Assembly: GCF_008634025.1 (NCBI RefSeq)
Contig: NZ_PDCM01000001.1
Span: 1,163,501-1,227,500, forward strand
Length of the DNA: 64,000 nt
DNA from: Streptomyces albofaciens JCM 4342
Lineage (GTDB): Bacteria > Actinomycetota > Actinomycetes > Streptomycetales > Streptomycetaceae
Direction of reading: 5' to 3'
Each line of letters opens with the position of its first letter. The stretch's first letter is position 1. The notes under the pieces were generated by a model that worked only from the letters and a program-made list of their open reading frames with translations, was not told where the DNA came from and searched no databases. Positions 60,705-64,000 of the stretch are shown here, piece by piece. Position numbers and translations under genes: made by a program.

Positions 60705-61319
60705 ATGCCCCGCGGCCGTTACTCCCTCCACGACCCGCACGACCACACCCCCCTCGGCGAAGAACACTTCCACTGCGCCACCGGCCCCTCCGGCTGGCGT
60801 TACGTCTCCCAGCTCACCACCCCCTCCGGAGACCCCGCGGGCTCCGTCGACCTCACCCTCGACGACCTCGGCCGCCCCATCCGCCTCGAACTCCACGCCG
60901 GCGACTGGCAGGTCCGCGGCGCCGCCCTGGAAGGCGTCACCTGGGTCCGCACCGACCCGACCGGCACCCACGCCACCGAAGGCAACGTCCCCGCCCACGC
61001 CTTCACCGGCGCGTCCCCCGCCTTCCTCGTCGCCACCGCCAGGCTGCTGCGCCCCGCCCCCGGCGCCGGAGCCGTCCGCACCCGCCTCGTGGCCTTCACA
61101 CCCCCCGTCCTCGCGCCCCGCACCCTCGACCAGTCCTGGGCCTTGGTGAACAGGACAGCACACCCCACTGACAACGGCCCGCTGACGGCAGACGAATACC
61201 AGGTCAACGACCTGGAGACCGGCGAACAGCACGCCGTGCACATCGCCGGCGACGTCGTCCTGGCCGCCCCCGGCATCGAACTCGAAGACCTCGAAACCCC
61301 GCCGTCGACCTTCCCCTGA
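60705..61319 (+). CDS. Hypothetical protein (204 aa), glycolipid-binding-like fold not proven
   Basis: Not recognised with certainty. ATG at 60705. A soluble protein rich in beta-strand and Pro: ARG GRYSLHDPHDHTPLG start, WRYVSQLTTPSGDPAGSVD, LRLELHAGDWQVRG-like IRLELHAGDWQVRG, GVTWVRTDPTG. The even spacing of strands suggests a beta-barrel or calycin-like fold, but no family motif stands out. It follows ahcY after two terminators and is convergent with the RDD gene 24 bases away. Codon bias is that of a native gene. Confidence 0.7.
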   Translation: MPRGRYSLHDPHDHTPLGEEHFHCATGPSGWRYVSQLTTPSGDPAGSVDLTLDDLGRPIRLELHAGDWQVRGAALEGVTWVRTDPTGTHATEGNVPAHAFTGASPAFLVATARLLRPAPGAGAVRTRLVAFTPPVLAPRTLDQSWALVNRTAHPTDNGPLTADEYQVNDLETGEQHAVHIAGDVVLAAPGIELEDLETPPSTFP

Positions 61320-61343
61320 CCGACTGCCGCTGGCCTGGCGCCC

Positions 61344-62582
61344 TCACACGGGCGGCGCGAAACCCGTACGCCGCTCGTCGCGGCCCGCTGGGGCGGTCGT
61401 GGGGCGGGAGCTTTGGGGGTCGGCTTCGGGGGCGGGGTCGGCTTCGGTTGCGGGAGCAGCGCCGGTTGCAGGGCCGGTTCCGGCCTCGGCCCCCGGGCCG
61501 GCCTCGGCTTCGCCCCTGGTCTCGGCTCCGACCTCGTTCCCACCCGACGCCGGAGACGGCGGAGTTGCCGGAATTGCCGGAGTCGCCGGGATCGGCGGGA
61601 CCGGCGGGACCGGCGAAGTTGACGAAGTCGGCCCGGCTGCCTCGGGCGCCCCGGCAGCCCCAGCCGCTCCGGATACCCCGGCAGCTCCAGTCGTCCCGGC
61701 CACCCCGGCCACCCCGAAAGCCCCAGTCGGCTCGATGCCCCCACTGCCGCCCTGCCCGCCCGCGGCATTGCCCCCAGCCTGAGTCCCGCCCCAGGCAGCC
61801 CCGGCCGCCACCGGACCCGGAGCTCCCAGCGGCGCCCCGAACGCCCGCTGCGCCTCCCGCGCCTGCCGCTCGCCCACCACCGCGGCCAGATACACCGCCG
61901 GATGCATGCCCGCGGGCACCGACGCCCCGGTCCAGCCGCTCAGATCCCCGGTCAGCCGGGCCGCCATCGCGCCCCCGACCTGCGGATCGAGCTGGGATAT
62001 TCGAGTCAGGAACTGGCGCACCGTCAGCCACCAGCTGTCCGGTACCCGCGACAGGTCCAGCGCGCCGAGTTCCGCCGCCAGCCAGGGCGGCGGGGGCGGC
62101 AGCACCGGCATCCCGCGCGGGGTGGGTATCCGCTCCCGTACGACCACGGTGCCCGCGAAGACGTCCCCGAGCCGCCGGCCGCGCGCCGAGACGAGCGAAG
62201 CGATGCAGGCCACCACGCCCATCGTCAGGACGATCTCTATGGCGCCCATCGCGCCCCGCACCAGCGCGTGCCGGAACCGGACCGGCCCGCCGTCCTCGCG
62301 CACCACCCGCAGCCCGCACGCCAGCTTCCCCAGCGAACGGCCACGGCTCAGCGTCTCCACAATGATCGGCACCCCGACCAGCACCAGCACGAAGAGCGCC
62401 ACCGACACGGCGGCCCGCGCCGCATCGTCCATCGACGCCGTGGCGCTCAGCATCACCACCGACAGCAGGATGTAGGCAGTCCAGGTCATCGCCAGATCGA
62501 CGAGGATCGCCAGCGCCCGGCTCGGCAGCCGGGCCGGCCGCAGCCCCAACACCACCGCTTCGCCCGTCACGAGCTCGTTCAC
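61344..62582 (-). CDS. RDD-family membrane protein
   Basis: GTG at 62582 gives 412 residues. RDD domain in the first ~170: LPSRALAILVDLAMTWTAYI (the R-x-x-A/D-D signature as RALAILVDL), then SLGKLACGLRVVREDGGPVR, MGAIEIVLTMGVVACIAS. Four membrane segments. The C-terminal ~190 residues are long Gly/Ala/Pro-rich low-complexity sequence with GxAGxAG-type runs. It is divergent from the SpoIIM-like gene; the two families often occur as neighbours, possibly as a membrane complex. Function unknown. Confidence 0.85.
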   Translation of the reverse strand: MNELVTGEAVVLGLRPARLPSRALAILVDLAMTWTAYILLSVVMLSATASMDDAARAAVSVALFVLVLVGVPIIVETLSRGRSLGKLACGLRVVREDGGPVRFRHALVRGAMGAIEIVLTMGVVACIASLVSARGRRLGDVFAGTVVVRERIPTPRGMPVLPPPPPWLAAELGALDLSRVPDSWWLTVRQFLTRISQLDPQVGGAMAARLTGDLSGWTGASVPAGMHPAVYLAAVVGERQAREAQRAFGAPLGAPGPVAAGAAWGGTQAGGNAAGGQGGSGGIEPTGAFGVAGVAGTTGAAGVSGAAGAAGAPEAAGPTSSTSPVPPVPPIPATPAIPATPPSPASGGNEVGAETRGEAEAGPGAEAGTGPATGAAPATEADPAPEADPQSSRPTTAPAGRDERRTGFAPPV

Positions 62583-62717
62583 GCGCGCCGTCCTTCCCTG
62601 CCCTGCCCGAATCCGTACCGGTCCGTTCCCGAACCGAAGCCCGCCCCACGGCCGGCGCGCCCAGTCTGCCAAGCTGACGGCACAGTCACCTCACGGCGCT
62701 GCCAGGAGCGGAACCCC

Positions 62718-63725
62718 ATGGACCTCGATGTCTTCGTCACGGCCCACCGAGCGGAGTGGGACCGCCTCGAAGAACTGCTGCGCCGCAAACGCCGCCTCAC
62801 CGGCGCCGAGGCCGACGAACTCGTCACGCTCTACCAGCGCGCCACCACCCACCTGTCCCTTCTCCAGACCAGCGCTCCGGACCCCGTCCTCACGGGACGC
62901 CTCACCTCGCTCGTGGCCCGCGCCCGCAGTACGGTGACCGGCGCGCGCAAGGCGTCCTGGCGCGACGTGGCCCGGTTTTTCACCGTCTCCTTTCCGGCCG
63001 CGGTCTACCGGCTGCGCCACTGGTGGATACCGACGGCCCTCCTGTCCACGGCGGTCGGCGCCCTCATCGCCTGGTGGATCTCCACCCACCCCGAGGTCCA
63101 GGCCGCCATCGGCGCCCCCGAAGACCTGCGCGCCATGACCCGGCCGGGCGGTGAGTACGAGACGTACTACTCAAGCCACCCCGCCGCCTCTTTCGCCGCC
63201 CAGGTCTGGACGAACAACGCGCAAGCCGTCGCCCTGTGCCTGGTCCTGGGCGCCTTCCTCGGCCTGCCCGTCTTCTGGGTGCTCTTCCAGAACATGCTCA
63301 ACCTGGGTATCGGGCTGGGCCTGATGTCCTCGGCCGGCCGCCTCGACTCCTTCCTGGGCCTGCTCCTCCCGCACGGCCTCCTGGAACTCACCGCCGTCTT
63401 CGTCGCCGCCGGCGTGGGCCTGCGCCTCGGCTGGACGGTCATCGACCCGGGCCCGCGCACCCGCCGCACCGCACTCGCCCAAGAAGGGCGCACCGCGCTC
63501 GGTGTGGCCATCGGTCTCGCCGCCGTGCTGTTCGTGTCGGGCGCCCTCGAAGGTTTCGTCACCCCGTCCGGCCTGCCCACCTGGGCCCGCATCTCCATCG
63601 GCGTCGTCGCCGAGCTGGCCTTTCTCGTGTACGTGTACGTACTCGGCGGCCGTGCCGTCCGGTCCGGCGAGACGGGCGACGTCGACGCGTCGGACCGCGA
63701 CGCATTGGCCCCAATGGCCGCCTGA
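62718..63725 (+). CDS. Stage II sporulation protein M-like (DUF95) membrane protein
   Basis: A 335-residue protein: cytoplasmic N-terminus MDLDVFVTAHRAEWDRLEEL with helical ELVTLYQRATTHLSLL, then about six membrane segments. The SpoIIM signature is the segment around FAAQVWTNNAQAVALCLVLG and PHGLLELTAVFVAAGVGLRL. In Bacillus SpoIIM acts in septal peptidoglycan degradation during engulfment; in actinobacteria the role is unknown and unrelated to engulfment. ATG at 62718 with CAGGAG upstream. RDD is its divergent partner. Confidence 0.88.
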   Translation: MDLDVFVTAHRAEWDRLEELLRRKRRLTGAEADELVTLYQRATTHLSLLQTSAPDPVLTGRLTSLVARARSTVTGARKASWRDVARFFTVSFPAAVYRLRHWWIPTALLSTAVGALIAWWISTHPEVQAAIGAPEDLRAMTRPGGEYETYYSSHPAASFAAQVWTNNAQAVALCLVLGAFLGLPVFWVLFQNMLNLGIGLGLMSSAGRLDSFLGLLLPHGLLELTAVFVAAGVGLRLGWTVIDPGPRTRRTALAQEGRTALGVAIGLAAVLFVSGALEGFVTPSGLPTWARISIGVVAELAFLVYVYVLGGRAVRSGETGDVDASDRDALAPMAA

Positions 63726-64000
63726 TGTGCGTACAGCCCCGCTGACCTGCTAATCTCCTGATCACCCCAAGAAACCCGTTGACACGGGAGAGGCGGGGAG
63801 GTAGATTCGAACGGTTGCAACGGACTAGACATGTTCGAGTGCAACGGTTAGTCTCTCGTCTGCTTCGGCCGGAACACCGATTCCACGAAGCACCGCCGAA
63901 TCTTTATCCGGAAAGCGCACACCGATTCAGTTCGGTGAAACGGTTCCTGATAAAGTCGGACCAGCCGAAAGGCAAACCCCTCCGATGAAACTCGGAAACG
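63726..64000 (+). promoter_or_regulatory. rRNA operon promoter and leader region
   Basis: AT-richer segment after the SpoIIM-like gene. It contains TTGACA/TAGATT (below), a second region with TTGCAAC and GTGCAACGG repeats (63812-63855), and at the end CCTGATAAAGTCGGA followed by GAAAGG and CGGAAACG blocks that resemble Streptomyces rrn leader and processing sequences. The 16S gene should begin within a few hundred bases beyond the window. Confidence 0.75.
63779..63807 (+). promoter_or_regulatory. Consensus-like housekeeping promoter
   Basis: TTGACA (63779-63784), exact 17-base spacer, TAGATT (63802-63807), as expected for the HrdB holoenzyme. It is the best promoter in the window and fits an rRNA operon. 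Confidence 0.8.

Overview
The window is high-GC actinobacterial chromosome, almost certainly Streptomyces or a close relative. Support comes from very strong third-position GC bias, frequent GTG starts, a full-length 87-residue WhiB with the C-X22-C-X2-C-X5-C pattern, two F420 biosynthesis genes, five LytR-CpsA-Psr (LCP) genes, and the WhiJ/BldB-like XRE, DUF397 and DUF6879 families. The gene set purK-purE-GtrA, FadE25-like acyl-CoA dehydrogenase, LCP genes, mannose-1-phosphate guanylyltransferase, fbiA/fbiB, whiB, DUF3499, manB, SIS protein, manA and ahcY also lies together in Mycobacterium, so most of the window is conserved core. The extreme right end carries a consensus-like promoter and leader typical of an rRNA operon, with 16S expected just beyond the window.

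Layout. 1-9.1 kb: partial POT peptide transporter, OmpR-type two-component system, GtrA protein, chagasin-like membrane protein, purK-purE-dipeptidase operon, UDP-glucose dehydrogenase. 9.3-15.1 kb: acyl-CoA dehydrogenase whose 3' end is the insertion site of a ~4.6 kb integrated element. The last 64 bp of the gene are repeated at the far end with five synonymous differences. The element holds a frameshifted tyrosine integrase, an XRE/DUF6879/DUF397 regulatory set and small unknown proteins. 15.2-18.2 kb: a second XRE/DUF6879 set that precedes a 36-codon peptide gene tightly coupled to a PIMT-like methyltransferase. 18.3-32.5 kb: five LCP cell-wall-polymer ligases interspersed with a thioesterase, an HTH protein with a palindromic operator, a GT2 glycosyltransferase, and an MFS exporter plus polyprenyl-synthase pair. 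32.6-46.7 kb: TIGR03089 protein, PGRP amidase, GDP-mannose pyrophosphorylase-like enzyme, AlkA-like glycosylase, fbiB-fbiA, cysteine dioxygenase, whiB, a 1297-residue glycosyltransferase and a DUF5719 protein. 46.7-64 kb: zincin-like protein, DUF3499, lactate permease, manB, Trm112-like, SIS protein, manA, CDF transporter, fused PTS permease, ahcY, RDD protein, SpoIIM-like protein, rrn promoter.

The most interesting material is in 10.4-18.2 kb. Two neighbouring loci share one design: operator-like repeat, small gene, DUF6879 gene, XRE/DUF5753 gene, a second copy of the same operator-like repeat, then variable cargo. In one the cargo is a 104-residue protein plus DUF397. In the other it is a 36-residue Asp-rich peptide plus a PIMT-like methyltransferase, which could be an undescribed peptide-modification system. 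A second unusual theme is that at least seven genes have short tandem-repeat arrays, each of different sequence, that begin at or just before their stop codon.
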